Assembly: GCF_008929045.1 (NCBI RefSeq)
Contig: NZ_VFAH01000002.1
Coordinates: 186,001 to 250,000 of the forward strand
Direction of reading: 5' to 3'
Origin: Noviherbaspirillum aerium
Lineage (GTDB): Bacteria; Pseudomonadota; Gammaproteobacteria; Burkholderiales; Burkholderiaceae_D
Length of the DNA: 64,000 nucleotides
Below the pieces are notes generated by a model that did not search any database, was not told the DNA's origin, and worked only from the letters and a program-made list of their open reading frames with translations. Within the stretch, counting starts at the first letter, position 1. Each line of letters starts with the position of its first letter. Below are positions 25,827 to 36,721 of this stretch, piece by piece. A program made the position numbers and the translations under genes.

Positions 25827-26618
25827 CTAAGCGTACTTTGCCGTCAGTCCGCCATCAATGACCAGTTCAGTGCCGGTAATATAACCGGCCTCGTCGCTGG
25901 ACAGAAACAGCGCCGCGTTGGCGATGTCCCACGCGGTGCCCATCTTCTGCATCGGTACCTGGCGCGCACGGGCGGCACGGGCCGCATCCAGATCGTCGGC
26001 AAACTGCCTGGCCACGGTTTGAGCAATGCGCGGCGTATCGATCAGGCCGGCGAGAATGCTGTTGCAGCGTATTCCCTGCCCCGCATGTTCGAGCGCCAGC
26101 ATCTTGATGAAGTGGATCGTCGCTGCCTTCGTCACGCTGTACGCAAGATGAGGATAGCCGACGTATCGGATTCCAGCGACGGACGAGGTGGCCAGGATCA
26201 CGCCGTGTTGCTGGCGACGCATGTCGGGCAGCACCGCGCGGCTAAGGTGGAACAGGCTGTCGACGTTCACCGACTGTACCTGCTGCCAGTCCTCGAACGT
26301 GATATCGGTCGGGCCGCCGACCTTGCCGATTCCCACGTTGTGATGCAGTACGTTGATGCTTCCCCAGTGTTGCCGCACCTCGTCCACGATTGCACAGACG
26401 GCTGCCGGATCCGCGACATCGGCTTGCAGAGGCATGCACTGCCCTCCCTCGGCCTGGATAATGGTGGCGGTTTCCCGGGCTGCCTCGGCCGAGATGTCGA
26501 CGGCCACGACGCGTGCTCCGGCGCGTGCATAAGTTACCGAGCACGCCTTGCCGATCCCCCATCCCGGAGCGACCGAGCCGGCCCCCGTCACGAGTACCAC
26601 ACGATTTGCCAGCTTCAT
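25827..26618 (-). CDS. SDR-family oxidoreductase
   Basis: 263 residues, classical short-chain dehydrogenase. The cofactor motif is VTGAGSVAPGWGIGKA, a longer insertion than the usual TGxxxGxG. It also has HHNVGIG in place of NNAG, the active-site Ser in ATSSVAGIRY, and the Tyr-Lys pair in YSVTKAA. The start overlaps the stop of the next SDR gene (ATGA). It belongs to the operon 30666 to 25827 with the acyl-CoA ligase and the lyase. The substrate is unknown. Confidence 0.88.
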   Translation of the reverse strand: MKLANRVVLVTGAGSVAPGWGIGKACSVTYARAGARVVAVDISAEAARETATIIQAEGGQCMPLQADVADPAAVCAIVDEVRQHWGSINVLHHNVGIGKVGGPTDITFEDWQQVQSVNVDSLFHLSRAVLPDMRRQQHGVILATSSVAGIRYVGYPHLAYSVTKAATIHFIKMLALEHAGQGIRCNSILAGLIDTPRIAQTVARQFADDLDAARAARARQVPMQKMGTAWDIANAALFLSSDEAGYITGTELVIDGGLTAKYA

Positions 26619-27349
26619 TGCGGCCCCAATCCGACGGTCATTCCGCCGCACACATACAGTACCTGCCCCGTGACGAAACCTGCACGCGCATCGCTGAAAA
26701 AAGCCACCGCATGCGCAATATCGTCGGGCGTTCCGAGCCGGGCGACCGGCACGCCCTTGATGATTGCCTCGGTGCGCGGACTATCGGCCGGGTTGACTGC
26801 ATGAAACAATTCGGTCCCGATCGGGCCGGGGCCAACAGCGTTGACGGTGATCCCGTACGGCGCAAGTTCCAGTGCCCAGGTGCGCGTCATGCCATGCAGC
26901 CCTGCCTTGGTCGCGGCGTACGCAGTGCGGAGTTCCTTGCCGAGCGCCGCGCGGCTGGATATGTTGACGATCCGCCCGTGCCCCTCCTGCTTCATCCCGG
27001 GCAGCACCGCCTGCGTGCATTGCAGCGTGCAGCCTAGATTGAGAGCGACCACCGCCTCGAGGTCCGCGTACGTGGTGTCCTCGATGGCTGCAGGCCGCAC
27101 CGTGCCGACATTGTTGACAAGGACAGCCACGCTCCGCCCGCCGACCAGTTCTTCCAGCGCCCGCGCAGTGTCTGCACGGTCGGCCAGATCGGCCCGCACG
27201 AAGATTTCGCCGTCTGTCAGACGCTGCGGGGCTTGCCTGTCCACCGTCAGCACACCGAAGCCGTCTTCTGCAAGACGGGTGGCGATGGCACGTCCGATGC
27301 CGGCACCGGCGCCGGTCACCAGCGCCCATCCTTTGCGTGGAGCCGTCAT
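26615..27349 (-). CDS. SDR-family oxidoreductase, FabG-like
   Basis: 244 residues with TGAGAGIGRA, NNVG, Ser in NISSRAA, and YAATKAG as the Tyr-Lys pair. It ends in FVTGQVLYVCGGMTVG, a normal FabG-like C-terminus. It could oxidise or reduce a 3-hydroxyacyl-CoA or related hydroxy acid. It is separated by one base from the lyase gene upstream and overlaps the next SDR by four bases, so all three are co-translated. Confidence 0.88.
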   Translation of the reverse strand: MTAPRKGWALVTGAGAGIGRAIATRLAEDGFGVLTVDRQAPQRLTDGEIFVRADLADRADTARALEELVGGRSVAVLVNNVGTVRPAAIEDTTYADLEAVVALNLGCTLQCTQAVLPGMKQEGHGRIVNISSRAALGKELRTAYAATKAGLHGMTRTWALELAPYGITVNAVGPGPIGTELFHAVNPADSPRTEAIIKGVPVARLGTPDDIAHAVAFFSDARAGFVTGQVLYVCGGMTVGLGPQ

Positions 27350-27350
27350 G

Positions 27351-28154
27351 TCAGTTCTCCCCGTCCGTGCTCAGCTTGTTGTGTCCCTCGCCTTTGCCGA
27401 CATAGGGAATATCGTGGTCAATCAAATCCCAGATGTAACGCCCGCTCGGATGTATTTGCTCTTCGGCGATGTGGGCAACCAGGCCTGCTGCCCGCGAGAT
27501 CACAGCGAAGCCACGCATGACTTGCCAAGGAATGCCAATTTCGCCCAGTAGCGCCGCGATGGCGCCGGTGGCGTTGATGGTGATGTGCCGGCCCGCTGCC
27601 GCGTCGACCCCACGCGCCAGAATGCGCAATGCGGCCACATGCTCGCCCTTGATCTCCGGCAGATCGTCGGCGATCTCAAGCAACTTGAGTGCACGCGGGT
27701 CGTCCGGCTTGTGGAGGTGGTGACCGAATCCCGGCATCGAAGCGCGGCGCGCACGGTAATCAGCCGCAATTCGCCGGGCAGCCGTTTCGGGCCCTTCGGG
27801 ATCATTCATGATCTCGTGGAGCAGCTTTGCGCAGTTCTCCATCGTACCGACGAAGCTGCTGCCCACGGCCAGCAGGCCGGAGGCGACCGCTCCCTGAAGA
27901 TTCTCGGGCGCGCTCATGTACACGAGACGCGCAGCAATTGCACTGGGCGTAAAGCCGTGCTCCATCAACGTGATCATTACCGCATCGACGATGCGCAGGT
28001 CTGACAGCGAAGGTGCACGGCCGGTAATCTGCTGAAACATGACTTCAGTGAACGTCTTTTTCCCGAGCAGTTCCTCGACCAGATTGGCGTCGCGGTAATA
28101 GAGATCCGTCAGGTTATGGGTACACAACTCAGTGATCGGCTTGTCTTGTTGCAT
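27351..28154 (-). CDS. Short citrate-synthase-family protein (citryl-CoA-lyase-like)
   Basis: 267 residues, much shorter than citrate synthase (about 430). It retains the large-domain elements: PGFGHHLHKPDDPRALKLLEIA with a conserved His, and RAAGLVAHIAEEQ before the C-terminus. Proteins of this length are usually annotated as citryl-CoA lyase, and they cleave or form a CoA-ester C-C bond. The ATG at 28154 has GAGGA upstream; a longer frame from 28202 runs into the ligase gene. With the ligase and two SDRs it suggests activation and C-C cleavage of a carboxylic acid, probably a branched or hydroxylated one. Confidence 0.82.
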   Translation of the reverse strand: MQQDKPITELCTHNLTDLYYRDANLVEELLGKKTFTEVMFQQITGRAPSLSDLRIVDAVMITLMEHGFTPSAIAARLVYMSAPENLQGAVASGLLAVGSSFVGTMENCAKLLHEIMNDPEGPETAARRIAADYRARRASMPGFGHHLHKPDDPRALKLLEIADDLPEIKGEHVAALRILARGVDAAAGRHITINATGAIAALLGEIGIPWQVMRGFAVISRAAGLVAHIAEEQIHPSGRYIWDLIDHDIPYVGKGEGHNKLSTDGEN

Positions 28155-28168
28155 GTCTTCCTCGCTTT

Positions 28169-29683
28169 TTAGTGGCTGGCAGCCTGCGTACGCACGGCGC
28201 ACTTGACCGCATCCTTCTGCACCTTGCCGACCGGACTGCGTGGCAGGCTCTCATAGAAATGGATCTGCTTGGGGGCCTTGACCGAACCGAGTTCCTGCTT
28301 GGCGAATGCGATCAGCTCGTCTGCGCCGACCTGGCACCCAGGCTTGAGCTGGACCGCCGCGTGAACGGCCTCGCCCCATTTGTCGTCGTCGACCCCGAAG
28401 ACGGCCGCCTCGTGCACGGCCGGATGACGAGCAAGCACATCTTCGACGTCGATCGGGTAGACGTTGAAGCCGCCGGTGATGATGACTTCGCGCAACCGGT
28501 CGCGCAGGTACAGATACCCGCGCGCGTCGAGAAAGCCCCGGTCGCCCGTATGCAACCAGCCATCGACGATTGTCTCGCTCGTCTTGTCGGGGAGATTCCA
28601 GTAACCCGCCATGACCAGGTCGCCGCGCACGACGATCTCGCCGACTTCATCGTTGGGCAGCAACCGTCCTTCCGGATCCATGATCGCCATGTCGGCTACC
28701 AGCGCCATGCGCCCGACCGAGCCGACATTCTCGTCCCGCGCAAGCTCCTCGGCACTGATGAACGTGACGATCTGCGGCGCTTCGGTCTGACCGTAAGTCG
28801 TTGCCAGCACCGGCCCGAAAAAACGCTGTGCCGCGCGGATCTTTTCTGGCGGCATCGGCGCGCCGCCATACACCAGGTGGCGCAGACTGGGAAACGACAT
28901 CCTGCCGGCGCCTTCTCCGGCGGCCATCACCATGTAGATCAGGGTTGGCGGCATGAACGAGGTAGTGATACCGTCCTCGCGCAGCGACCGCAGAACCGCC
29001 TGCGGGCTCGTGTCCTCCGGTATCACGTGACATCCGCCCTGAGCCAGTATCGGCAGAATATAGGTCGATGCCCCGTGCGTGATGGGTGAGGCCAGCAGGT
29101 AGCGGTCGTGCTCGTTGAAACGATACGCATGGATCTGGTTGACCAGTGTCGCCTTCCAGGCGCGGTACGGCTGCATCACTCCTTTCGGCATGCCGGTCGA
29201 GCCGCCGGTGAACTTGATTGCCTGCACCGCTTCCATGCCGGCAGCGTTTGGCGCTGGGATACGGCCCGCGTGCCGGGCAGTCAACCCGGCCAGCGAATCA
29301 TCGCCATCGCCCTTGGTGGCCACGACATGGGAAATGGATTCCAGTCGCAGCCCGTCCCGGTACTTGTCGTCGATCACGACAATTGAAGGGGTGGTCACGT
29401 CGAGCGTGCGATTAAGTTCGGCCGTCGAGTTGCGTGGGTTGAGTGGTACCCAGATCTTGCCTGACGCGAGCACCGCGAGCAGCGCAACGATATGCTCTAC
29501 GCTGTTGGACGCGCAAATGCCCACCCGGCTCTGCGCGGCCGGGTCCAGCGTCTGAAACGCGGCGGCCAGTGCATTCACGCGCTCCATCAGCGCGCCGTAA
29601 TGCACCTGCTCGCTACTGCTGATGATGGCGATTGCCTGGGGGCGCAAACGCGCGCTGCGGTAAAAGAAGTCGATCGGATACAT
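28169..29683 (-). CDS. AMP-dependent acyl-CoA synthetase/ligase
   Basis: 504 residues. The adenylate-forming signature is KFTGGSTGMPKGV, with YGQTEAP, then the hinge region GWLHTGDRGFLD and RLREVIITGGFNVYP. The Lys of the C-terminal SPVGKVQKDAV is the usual catalytic lysine. It converts a carboxylic acid to its CoA thioester with ATP. The ATG at 29683 is two bases after the stop of the Bug receptor gene. It is the likely entry enzyme for the acid caught by that receptor; the acid is not identifiable from sequence. Confidence 0.92.
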   Translation of the reverse strand: MYPIDFFYRSARLRPQAIAIISSSEQVHYGALMERVNALAAAFQTLDPAAQSRVGICASNSVEHIVALLAVLASGKIWVPLNPRNSTAELNRTLDVTTPSIVVIDDKYRDGLRLESISHVVATKGDGDDSLAGLTARHAGRIPAPNAAGMEAVQAIKFTGGSTGMPKGVMQPYRAWKATLVNQIHAYRFNEHDRYLLASPITHGASTYILPILAQGGCHVIPEDTSPQAVLRSLREDGITTSFMPPTLIYMVMAAGEGAGRMSFPSLRHLVYGGAPMPPEKIRAAQRFFGPVLATTYGQTEAPQIVTFISAEELARDENVGSVGRMALVADMAIMDPEGRLLPNDEVGEIVVRGDLVMAGYWNLPDKTSETIVDGWLHTGDRGFLDARGYLYLRDRLREVIITGGFNVYPIDVEDVLARHPAVHEAAVFGVDDDKWGEAVHAAVQLKPGCQVGADELIAFAKQELGSVKAPKQIHFYESLPRSPVGKVQKDAVKCAVRTQAASH

Positions 29684-29685
29684 GC

Positions 29686-30666
29686 TCAATCCACCTTCGC
29701 CCCGGAAGTCTTGACGACCTTGGCCCAGCGAGCCGTTTCCGAGGACACGAACTTACGCAGTTGTTCAGGGGTGGTACCGGACGGATCGGCCCCCAGTTTT
29801 GCGAGGCTTGCGCGCAGCTCCGGCACTTTGAGCGCCTTGTTCACTTCCTCATTGAGACGGGAAATGATCTCGGGCGGTGTATTGGCGGGAGCGACCAGTG
29901 CAAACCATGAGGTGACCTCGTACCCCGGCAGACCCGCCTCCACCATGGTGGGCAGATCAGGCAACGTCTCACTGCGTTTCGGACCGGTGATAGCCAGCGC
30001 TCGCAGCTTGCCGTTCTGAATATTGGGCAGCGCAGAAGGCGCATTGTCAAACATCGCCTGCACCCTGCCGCCGAGCAGATCGGTAACCGCCGGCGCGCTG
30101 CCCTTGTAGGGAATGTGCTGCATCTCGACCCCGGTCATCATCTTGAACAGTTCGCCAGACATGTGGATCGAGGAGCCGCTGCCGGAGGAGGCGAAATTGA
30201 TCTCGCCCGGCTTCTTCTTGGCAAGATCGATGAACTCCTTGACTGTCTTGACCGGTACCGACGGATGAACCACCAGGATATTGGGAACGGTTGCAATCAA
30301 TGAAATCGGCGCAAAATCGCGCTCGAAGTTGAACGGCAAATTGTTGTAGAGACTGGCATTGATCGTATTGTTGATCGCGGCGACATACAGCGTCGTGCCG
30401 TCCGGCGTGGCGCGCGCGACCAGTTCTGCCGCGATGTTGCCGTTGGCGCCGGCTTTGTTCTCGACAATGAACTGCTGTCCCATCTGGGTACTGAGCCGTT
30501 GCGCCACCAGGCGCGCGATGACGTCGGTGGCGCCTCCTGCGGAATAGCCGACGACCATCCGTACCGGCCGGTCCGGATAGTTGCCAGGTGCGGCCAGGGC
30601 GGAGCCCGCAAGAACGGAAAAGGACAGTGCGCCGACTAGCGCCCGCATCAGGGTCTTGAATTGCAT
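29686..30666 (-). CDS. Bug/TctC-family periplasmic receptor
   Basis: 326 residues with a signal peptide (cleaved near ALA-APGNYP). Bug features are YPDRPVRMVVGYSAGGATDVIARLVA, ENKAGANGNIAAELVA, and MQHIPYKGSAPAVTDLLGGRVQAMFDN. It binds a carboxylate in the periplasm. No TctA/TctB permease is adjacent, as is common for Bug proteins. It is first in the operon and divergent from the IclR gene. Confidence 0.93.
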   Translation of the reverse strand: MQFKTLMRALVGALSFSVLAGSALAAPGNYPDRPVRMVVGYSAGGATDVIARLVAQRLSTQMGQQFIVENKAGANGNIAAELVARATPDGTTLYVAAINNTINASLYNNLPFNFERDFAPISLIATVPNILVVHPSVPVKTVKEFIDLAKKKPGEINFASSGSGSSIHMSGELFKMMTGVEMQHIPYKGSAPAVTDLLGGRVQAMFDNAPSALPNIQNGKLRALAITGPKRSETLPDLPTMVEAGLPGYEVTSWFALVAPANTPPEIISRLNEEVNKALKVPELRASLAKLGADPSGTTPEQLRKFVSSETARWAKVVKTSGAKVD

Positions 30667-30861
30667 GATGTCTCCTCGTTTGTTGGTTTAATGCATGCAT
30701 GCGGCATCCATGTTCCACATTACGGACCTTGCCGCACCGTCTGCTGCCGTTCAATGCACTATTAAGGACTAAACATTGCTTTTATTCCGTCAGCATGTAA
30801 GCGAATATAGCATCGCTTTTTGGACTCGGATACAATCAAAGTCCACATTATGATACCTACT

Positions 30862-31641
30862 ATGAAAACCTCAGGATCACCGACTACCGGCGCACAAAGC
30901 GTCGAACGCGCGCTCGCGCTTCTGAAACTTGTCTCCGGCCGCAACCGGAATGGGGCGCGCCTGGCCGACCTGGTTGAGTTGAGCCAACTGCAAAAGCCCA
31001 CCGTACACCGCCTGCTCCAGCAACTGGTTGCCAGCGGTCTGTTGATGCAGTCGCCCGACAAGAGGTATCACCTGGGCCAGTTCTCCTATGAACTGGGTCT
31101 TGCCGCATCCCATCATTTCACGGTGCGCGACATCAGTGAGCCGTATCTAGAAAGGATTGCGCAAGAGACCGGCGATAGCGCGTTTCTCGTGGTACGCAGC
31201 GGCAGCGACTCCTTCTGCGTCGACCGCAAGACCGGCTCTTATCCGATCAAGGTGTTTTCCGTCGAAACGGGGCATCGGCAACCCCTGGGTGTGGGCGGAG
31301 GTGGCCTGGCGCTGCTGAGTGCGCTGCCGGATGACGAGATCGAGACCGTGCTGCTGGCAAACGCCGATCGACTCTCGTCCTATGGCGGCCTGACCGTCCA
31401 GGCACTGCGCACGCTGATCCGCGCCACCCGCGAGCGCGGCTACTCGGTGATTTCAGACTATGCCATTCCCGGGGTGACTGGCGTGGGGCGCGCACTTGTT
31501 GATGGTCGCGGCCGGGTGCTGGGCGCCATCAGTGTCAGTAGTGTTTCCCAGCGCATGGATCCGGAACGGCAGCGCCTGGTACAGCAGATCCTCAAGCGCG
31601 AGATCGCGGGACTGCATGCCGCCCTGCCGCGCGCCGGCTGA
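30862..31641 (+). CDS. IclR-family transcriptional regulator
   Basis: 259 residues from the ATG at 30862; in-frame starts at 30850 and 30820 are possible. An N-terminal winged helix (AQSVERALALLKLV, with LQKPTVHRLLQQLVASG as the recognition region) precedes an IclR effector domain ending at about 255. It is divergent from the Bug/ligase operon across about 195 bases, so it most likely controls that operon in response to its acid substrate. No clear palindrome was found in the intergenic region. Confidence 0.9.
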   Translation: MKTSGSPTTGAQSVERALALLKLVSGRNRNGARLADLVELSQLQKPTVHRLLQQLVASGLLMQSPDKRYHLGQFSYELGLAASHHFTVRDISEPYLERIAQETGDSAFLVVRSGSDSFCVDRKTGSYPIKVFSVETGHRQPLGVGGGGLALLSALPDDEIETVLLANADRLSSYGGLTVQALRTLIRATRERGYSVISDYAIPGVTGVGRALVDGRGRVLGAISVSSVSQRMDPERQRLVQQILKREIAGLHAALPRAG

Positions 31642-31850
31642 TACGCAGGATCATCTGCAAGTGCGCGGCATTATTCGCCCACGGGTGCCTGGCAAGACGT
31701 CGGAACGCGGCAAGACCCGCGGTCTGCAGGGTTTGGAGAGTCATCCTCGGTGCCCAGGCGCATCCATGGGTGCTGAAGTGGAGGATCCGCCCGGACAGGG
31801 AATTCCGATCGGCCTTGGGCTGCCAAGACATATCGTACAGGTACTACGGA

Positions 31851-32732
31851 TCATTTCTGCTTCATCGTCCGGGCGATCGTCATGCGTGTTTCCCACAGCA
31901 CCACGGCGAAGCCTGCCAGGCATATCAGCGCAATGCCAATGGCCGTGGTGAGGTCGGGCAGCTGGTCGAATGCCAGCCACCCCAGTGTTGCCGCCGCCAC
32001 GATCTGCAGGTAGCTGAATGGAGCAAGCAGCGTCGCCTGCGTTCTGCTGTAGGCCATGATCTGCAACAGGTGTCCAACAAAACCTGTAACGCCGGTGGAC
32101 ATCAACAACAGCCATTGTCCTGCCGATAACTGTGGAACCTCCCAGAACCATGGCAGCGCCAGGGTCAGCGCCACGGAGCCGAACAGGCCGCCGTAGTAAT
32201 TGGTCGTGAGCGGAGGATCGTCGGCGACGCGCCGCGTGGCAATCTGAAAGAACGCAAACGTCAGCGCAGTCAGCAGACCCAGTGCCACACCAATGGGGTC
32301 GAGCGGCGATCCGGGACGTACCACGATCAATACTCCGGCAAAACCCGTCAGCACGCCGAGCCAGCGATGGAGCCGGTGCGGCTCGTTGAGCAGCCACGGC
32401 GCCATGGCCATCAGGAACAGCGGCGCCATGAAATTGAGGGACGTCGCCTCGGCAAGCGGCAGGCGCCTGAGCACCGAAAAGAACAGGATGGTCGACAGTA
32501 CCATCAGCACGCCGCGGGTAAGCTGGCGTGACAGGGAGCGGGTCTTGAAGAGAGCTGGCCCCTGGGATGGCAGCACGACCGCAGTCATCAATGCGGTGTG
32601 CATCAGGTAGCGTACCCATGTCACCATCAGCACCGGCACACCCGCCAGTACCAGCCACTTTGCCGATGCGTCCAGCGTGGAGAGCGTCCACAGACCAGCG
32701 ATGTGAAGAAGTATTCCGCTGCTATTCAACAA
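31851..32732 (-). CDS. EamA/DMT-family transporter
   Basis: About 293 residues with ten hydrophobic helices in two EamA repeats. The only usable start preserving the first helix is a TTG at 32732 (LLNSSGILLHIAGLWTLS), so the exact N-terminus is uncertain. It converges on the IclR gene and stands apart from the hydantoinase operon by 170 bases. The substrate is unknown. Confidence 0.8.
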   Translation of the reverse strand: MLNSSGILLHIAGLWTLSTLDASAKWLVLAGVPVLMVTWVRYLMHTALMTAVVLPSQGPALFKTRSLSRQLTRGVLMVLSTILFFSVLRRLPLAEATSLNFMAPLFLMAMAPWLLNEPHRLHRWLGVLTGFAGVLIVVRPGSPLDPIGVALGLLTALTFAFFQIATRRVADDPPLTTNYYGGLFGSVALTLALPWFWEVPQLSAGQWLLLMSTGVTGFVGHLLQIMAYSRTQATLLAPFSYLQIVAAATLGWLAFDQLPDLTTAIGIALICLAGFAVVLWETRMTIARTMKQK

Positions 32733-32901
32733 TTGACTGTCACTTCAAGTAGATGCTGCGTTGGCTGTGTACATGCGTGCCCGGGTGTCCGGCTACGGCA
32801 CCGGGCGCATCCGCGAGCCGCCGCTCGCGGCATGGCGCCTGGCGGGCAGTTGGAGGAATCAACGCCGGCCTGCCGGCGTACCGGCATTGCACGGGCGATG
32901 G

Positions 32902-35900
32902 TTATTGCTGCTCGTCCAGGCCGAATCCCCCTCCGCCCGGCGTCTCAACGACAAACACGTCGCCGGCCTGCATCTCGATCGAATCGGTTGCGCCGAGATC
33001 GACCCGCGTGCCGTCCTGCCGGACCACGTAATTGCATCCCGGCGCGCCCGGTTCGCCTCCCGCGAGCCCGAACGGCGGAATGCGACGGCGGTTCGACAGG
33101 ATCGACGCGGTCATGGGTTCCAGGAAGCGCATGCGGCGGATCGCGCCATTGCCGCCGGTGCCTTTGCCGCGCCCCCCGGTTCCAGGCCGTATCTCGAAGC
33201 TTTCCAGCAGAACCGGAAAGCGCCATTCCAGCACTTCCGGATCGGTAAGACGCGAGTTCGTCATGTGAGTCTGGACCACGTCGGTGCCATCAAAGCAAAG
33301 CAACCCGTCCTGCTCGGTCTTGCGCAGCAGACCGGCGCCGGACCCGCCGGAGATAGTCTCGTAATATTGATAGCGGGCATTGCCGAACGTGAAGTTGTTC
33401 ATGGTCCCCTGCGCACCCGCCATCACGCCGAGCGCACCGTACAGCGCATCGGTAATGCATTGCGATGTCTCGACATTGCCGGCGACCGTCGCTGCCGGAA
33501 AGTGCGGGTTGAGCATCGAGCCCTGCGGAATGATGACTTGCAGCGGCTTGAGGCATCCCGCGTTCATGGGTATCTCATCATCGACCAGCGTGCGGAACAC
33601 ATACAGCACGGCCGCCATGCAGACTGCAGACGGCGCGTTGAAGTTGTTGGGCAACTGGTCCGATGTGCCGCTGAAGTCGATGACGGCGCTACGTGCCTGG
33701 CGCTGGACCTTGACGGCGACCCGGATCACCGCACCGTTGTCCATCTCGTAGGCGAACTCGCCGTCCTGCAGCACCCCGATGACGCGGCGCACCGCTTCTT
33801 CCGCGTTGTCCTGCACATGCTGCATGTAGGCCTGGACCACGTCGAGACCGAACTCGCGCACCATGCGCCGCAGTTCAGCGACGCCTTTTTCATTGGCAGC
33901 AATCTGCGCGCGCAGGTCGGCCACATTCTGCTCCGGATTGCGGGCAGGATATCGCCCTGCGCCAAGCAATTCGCGTAGTTCGCGCTCGCGCAGGCGCCCG
34001 TTCTCGACCAGCTTGAAGTTGTCGAGCAGCACGCCCTCTTCTTCGACCGACTGGCTGTTCGGCGGCATCGAGCCGGGCGTGATGCCGCCAATGTCGGCAT
34101 GGTGGCCGCGCGAAGCAACGAAGAACAGCAGATCCTGCTCCGTTTCGTCGAAGACCGGAGTGACGACCGTCACGTCCGGCAGGTGGGTGCCGCCGTTGTA
34201 GGGGTCGTTCAGCACATAGGTATCCCCGGGCCGTATCGTCCCTGCGTTCTTCCGGATCACGGTCTTGATGCTCTCGCCCATCGAGCCTAGATGTACCGGC
34301 ATGTGCGGCGCATTGGCAATCAGGTTGCCGTCCGCGTCGAACAGCGCGCACGAGAAATCGAGCCGCTCCTTGATGTTCACCGAGAACGCGGTGTTGGCCA
34401 GGGTCGCGCCCATCTGCTCGGCTATCGACATGAACAGGTTGTTGAAGATTTCGAGCATCACCGGATCGACCACGGTGCCGATCGCAAAGCGCTGCGCGCG
34501 CGGTACCGCACGTGTCAGCAGGATGTCGCCACCTGCCAGCGTTTCCATCTGCCATTCGGGTTCGACCACGGTCGTCGCATTTGCATCGGACACGATAGCC
34601 GGCCCGAGAACCTGCATGCCCGCGCCAAGGCCGTCTCGCCGGTACACCGGTGTGTCATGATATCTGCCGCCCGAATACATGCGCACGGTTGTCACGGCTG
34701 CCGGTGCGGAGCTGAAGGCACCCGGCATGGCGCCCGGCACGGCGTCCGGCCCCCGCGGCTGCTCGCCGCTTTGCCCGATTGCCTCGACCGACAGCGCCTC
34801 GATGATCAGCCGCTTGTCCGGCATCAGGAAGCTGTAGCGCTGCCGGTAGCTGGCCTCGAAGCTTGTCTGCATCGCAGCAGCCTCGCCGTAATCAACCACC
34901 AGTGCGGCATCCGTGCCCTCGTAACGAAGATGGGCACGGCGCACGAGACGGATGCGTTCCTGCACAATTCCCTGCGCGGCCACCTGCTGCGCCGCGCTAT
35001 CGGCCATGGTGCGCAGCACCGTTTCACATTGCGGCAGGCTGTCCTGCTGCAGCGGCAGCTCGACGCTGGTTTCGCGCATGGCGGTAATGTCGGCCAGCCC
35101 CATGCCGTAGGCCGACAGTACGCCGGCCAGCGGATGAATCAACGCACGGCTCATCCCGAGCGCATCGGCCACCAGGCAAGCATGCTGGCCGCCAGCGCCG
35201 CCAAAACTGACCAGCGTATATCTGGTCACGTCGTAACCACGTTCCACGGAAATCTTCTTGATCGCATTGGCCATGTTGGACACCGCGATGCTGATGAAAC
35301 CTTCGGCCACCGATTCCGGCGTGCTGTCACGGCCGGTCGCCTCTGCGATCTGTGCTGCCAGTGCATCGAATCGCTGTTGCACTGCCGAGGTGTCGAGCGG
35401 CTGGTTGGCCTGCGGCCCAAAGATCTGCGGAAAGAACGCCGGCTGGATCTTGCCAAGCAAGACATTGCAGTCGGTCACGGCGAGTGGGCCGCCATTGCCG
35501 TACGCCGCAGGCCCCGGATTGGCACCGGCCGAGTCGGGCCCGACCCGCATGCGGGCGCCATCGAATTGCAGAATCGACCCGCCGCCTGCTGCCACGGTAT
35601 GGATATTCATCATCGGCGCACGCATGCGCACACCGGCGACCTGGGTGTCGAAGGCACGTTCGAATTCGCCGTTGTAATGGGAGACGTCGGTCGACGTCCC
35701 CCCCATGTCGAAGCCGATGAGTTGCCCGGCGCCAGCCGCTTCTGCGACTCGGACCATGCCGACAATGCCACCGGCGGGACCTGACAGGATCGAATCCTTG
35801 CCCTGGAACTGCTCGGCTGCGGTGAGCCCTCCGCTGGACTGCATGAACATCAGCGGGATGCCGGAGAGATCCTGCGCGATCCTGTCGACGTAGCGCCGCA

Positions 35901-36588
35901 GCAAGGGCGACAGATAGGCATCGACGACGGTGGTATCGCCGCGCCCGACCAGTTTCATCATCGTACTGACCTGGTGCGACGCCGATATCTGGGTAAATCC
36001 CATTGCGCGGGCCATGTCGGCGGCCACCTGCTCGTGCTGCGGATAGCGGTAGGCGTGCATGAAGACAATCGCAATCGCGCGGATCCCGGCATCAAGCGCC
36101 GCCTGAAGTTTTGCCCGTAATTCTTCGTGTTGCATGGTCTGCAACACGTCGCCTTGCGCGGTGATGCGCTCGTCGATTTCCTCGACGCGGCTGTACAGCA
36201 GTTCCGGCAGCACAATACGGCGCTCGAATATGCGCGGACGCGCCTGGTAGCCAATGCGCAGCGCGTCGCGAAATCCTTTCGTTGTCAGCAGCAGCGTCGG
36301 TTCGCCCTTGCGTTCAAGCAAAGCATTGGTGGCGACCGTGGTACCCATCTTGACGGCTTCCACCTGGTTGGCCGGTATCGGGTCGCCCGGGTTCAAGCCG
36401 AGTAACGCGCGGATGCCGGCCAGCGCCGCGTCGTCATACTGGCCGGGGTTTTCCGAAAGCAGCTTGTGGGTCACCAGTACGCCGTCCGGTCGACGGGCAA
36501 CGATATCGGTGAAGGTGCCGCCCCGGTCGATCCAGAATTGCCAGCGCCGCTGGTCTTGCAGGTTGGAATGGGACGCGGAAGTAGCCAT
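32902..36588 (-). CDS. Fused hydantoinase A/B, 5-oxoprolinase family
   Basis: 1228 residues. The N-terminal half is HyuA-like: [33 protein letters not shown], a GGTSTDVS block and [12 protein letters not shown]. The C-terminal half from about 690 is HyuB-like: [29 protein letters not shown] and [17 protein letters not shown]. The fused order and length match ATP-dependent 5-oxoprolinase, which opens a lactam ring; homologues open hydantoins or carboxylate acetone-like ketones as separate subunits. The ATG at 36588 follows GGAC. Last in an operon with an amidase and a PRISE-type reductase, it probably opens a nitrogen heterocycle other than oxoproline. Confidence 0.9.
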   Translation of the reverse strand: MATSASHSNLQDQRRWQFWIDRGGTFTDIVARRPDGVLVTHKLLSENPGQYDDAALAGIRALLGLNPGDPIPANQVEAVKMGTTVATNALLERKGEPTLLLTTKGFRDALRIGYQARPRIFERRIVLPELLYSRVEEIDERITAQGDVLQTMQHEELRAKLQAALDAGIRAIAIVFMHAYRYPQHEQVAADMARAMGFTQISASHQVSTMMKLVGRGDTTVVDAYLSPLLRRYVDRIAQDLSGIPLMFMQSSGGLTAAEQFQGKDSILSGPAGGIVGMVRVAEAAGAGQLIGFDMGGTSTDVSHYNGEFERAFDTQVAGVRMRAPMMNIHTVAAGGGSILQFDGARMRVGPDSAGANPGPAAYGNGGPLAVTDCNVLLGKIQPAFFPQIFGPQANQPLDTSAVQQRFDALAAQIAEATGRDSTPESVAEGFISIAVSNMANAIKKISVERGYDVTRYTLVSFGGAGGQHACLVADALGMSRALIHPLAGVLSAYGMGLADITAMRETSVELPLQQDSLPQCETVLRTMADSAAQQVAAQGIVQERIRLVRRAHLRYEGTDAALVVDYGEAAAMQTSFEASYRQRYSFLMPDKRLIIEALSVEAIGQSGEQPRGPDAVPGAMPGAFSSAPAAVTTVRMYSGGRYHDTPVYRRDGLGAGMQVLGPAIVSDANATTVVEPEWQMETLAGGDILLTRAVPRAQRFAIGTVVDPVMLEIFNNLFMSIAEQMGATLANTAFSVNIKERLDFSCALFDADGNLIANAPHMPVHLGSMGESIKTVIRKNAGTIRPGDTYVLNDPYNGGTHLPDVTVVTPVFDETEQDLLFFVASRGHHADIGGITPGSMPPNSQSVEEEGVLLDNFKLVENGRLRERELRELLGAGRYPARNPEQNVADLRAQIAANEKGVAELRRMVREFGLDVVQAYMQHVQDNAEEAVRRVIGVLQDGEFAYEMDNGAVIRVAVKVQRQARSAVIDFSGTSDQLPNNFNAPSAVCMAAVLYVFRTLVDDEIPMNAGCLKPLQVIIPQGSMLNPHFPAATVAGNVETSQCITDALYGALGVMAGAQGTMNNFTFGNARYQYYETISGGSGAGLLRKTEQDGLLCFDGTDVVQTHMTNSRLTDPEVLEWRFPVLLESFEIRPGTGGRGKGTGGNGAIRRMRFLEPMTASILSNRRRIPPFGLAGGEPGAPGCNYVVRQDGTRVDLGATDSIEMQAGDVFVVETPGGGGFGLDEQQ

Positions 36589-36721
36589 GGTATGTCCTGT
36601 AACGTTGCCACACCGTCCCCGCATCGGAAACGGGTGCTGATCGAATAGTGGTTGCAGTCGGAGTCTGCAAGCGTTGCGTGCAATGCGTATGCTGTTCGCC
36701 GGCGTTTTTTCCGGCGCGCAG

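Noticed and set aside
36690-36720. A possible terminator around GCCGG and a run of T before the PRISE stop
   Set aside because: On the transcribed strand the run is A, not T, and the stem is only five bases.
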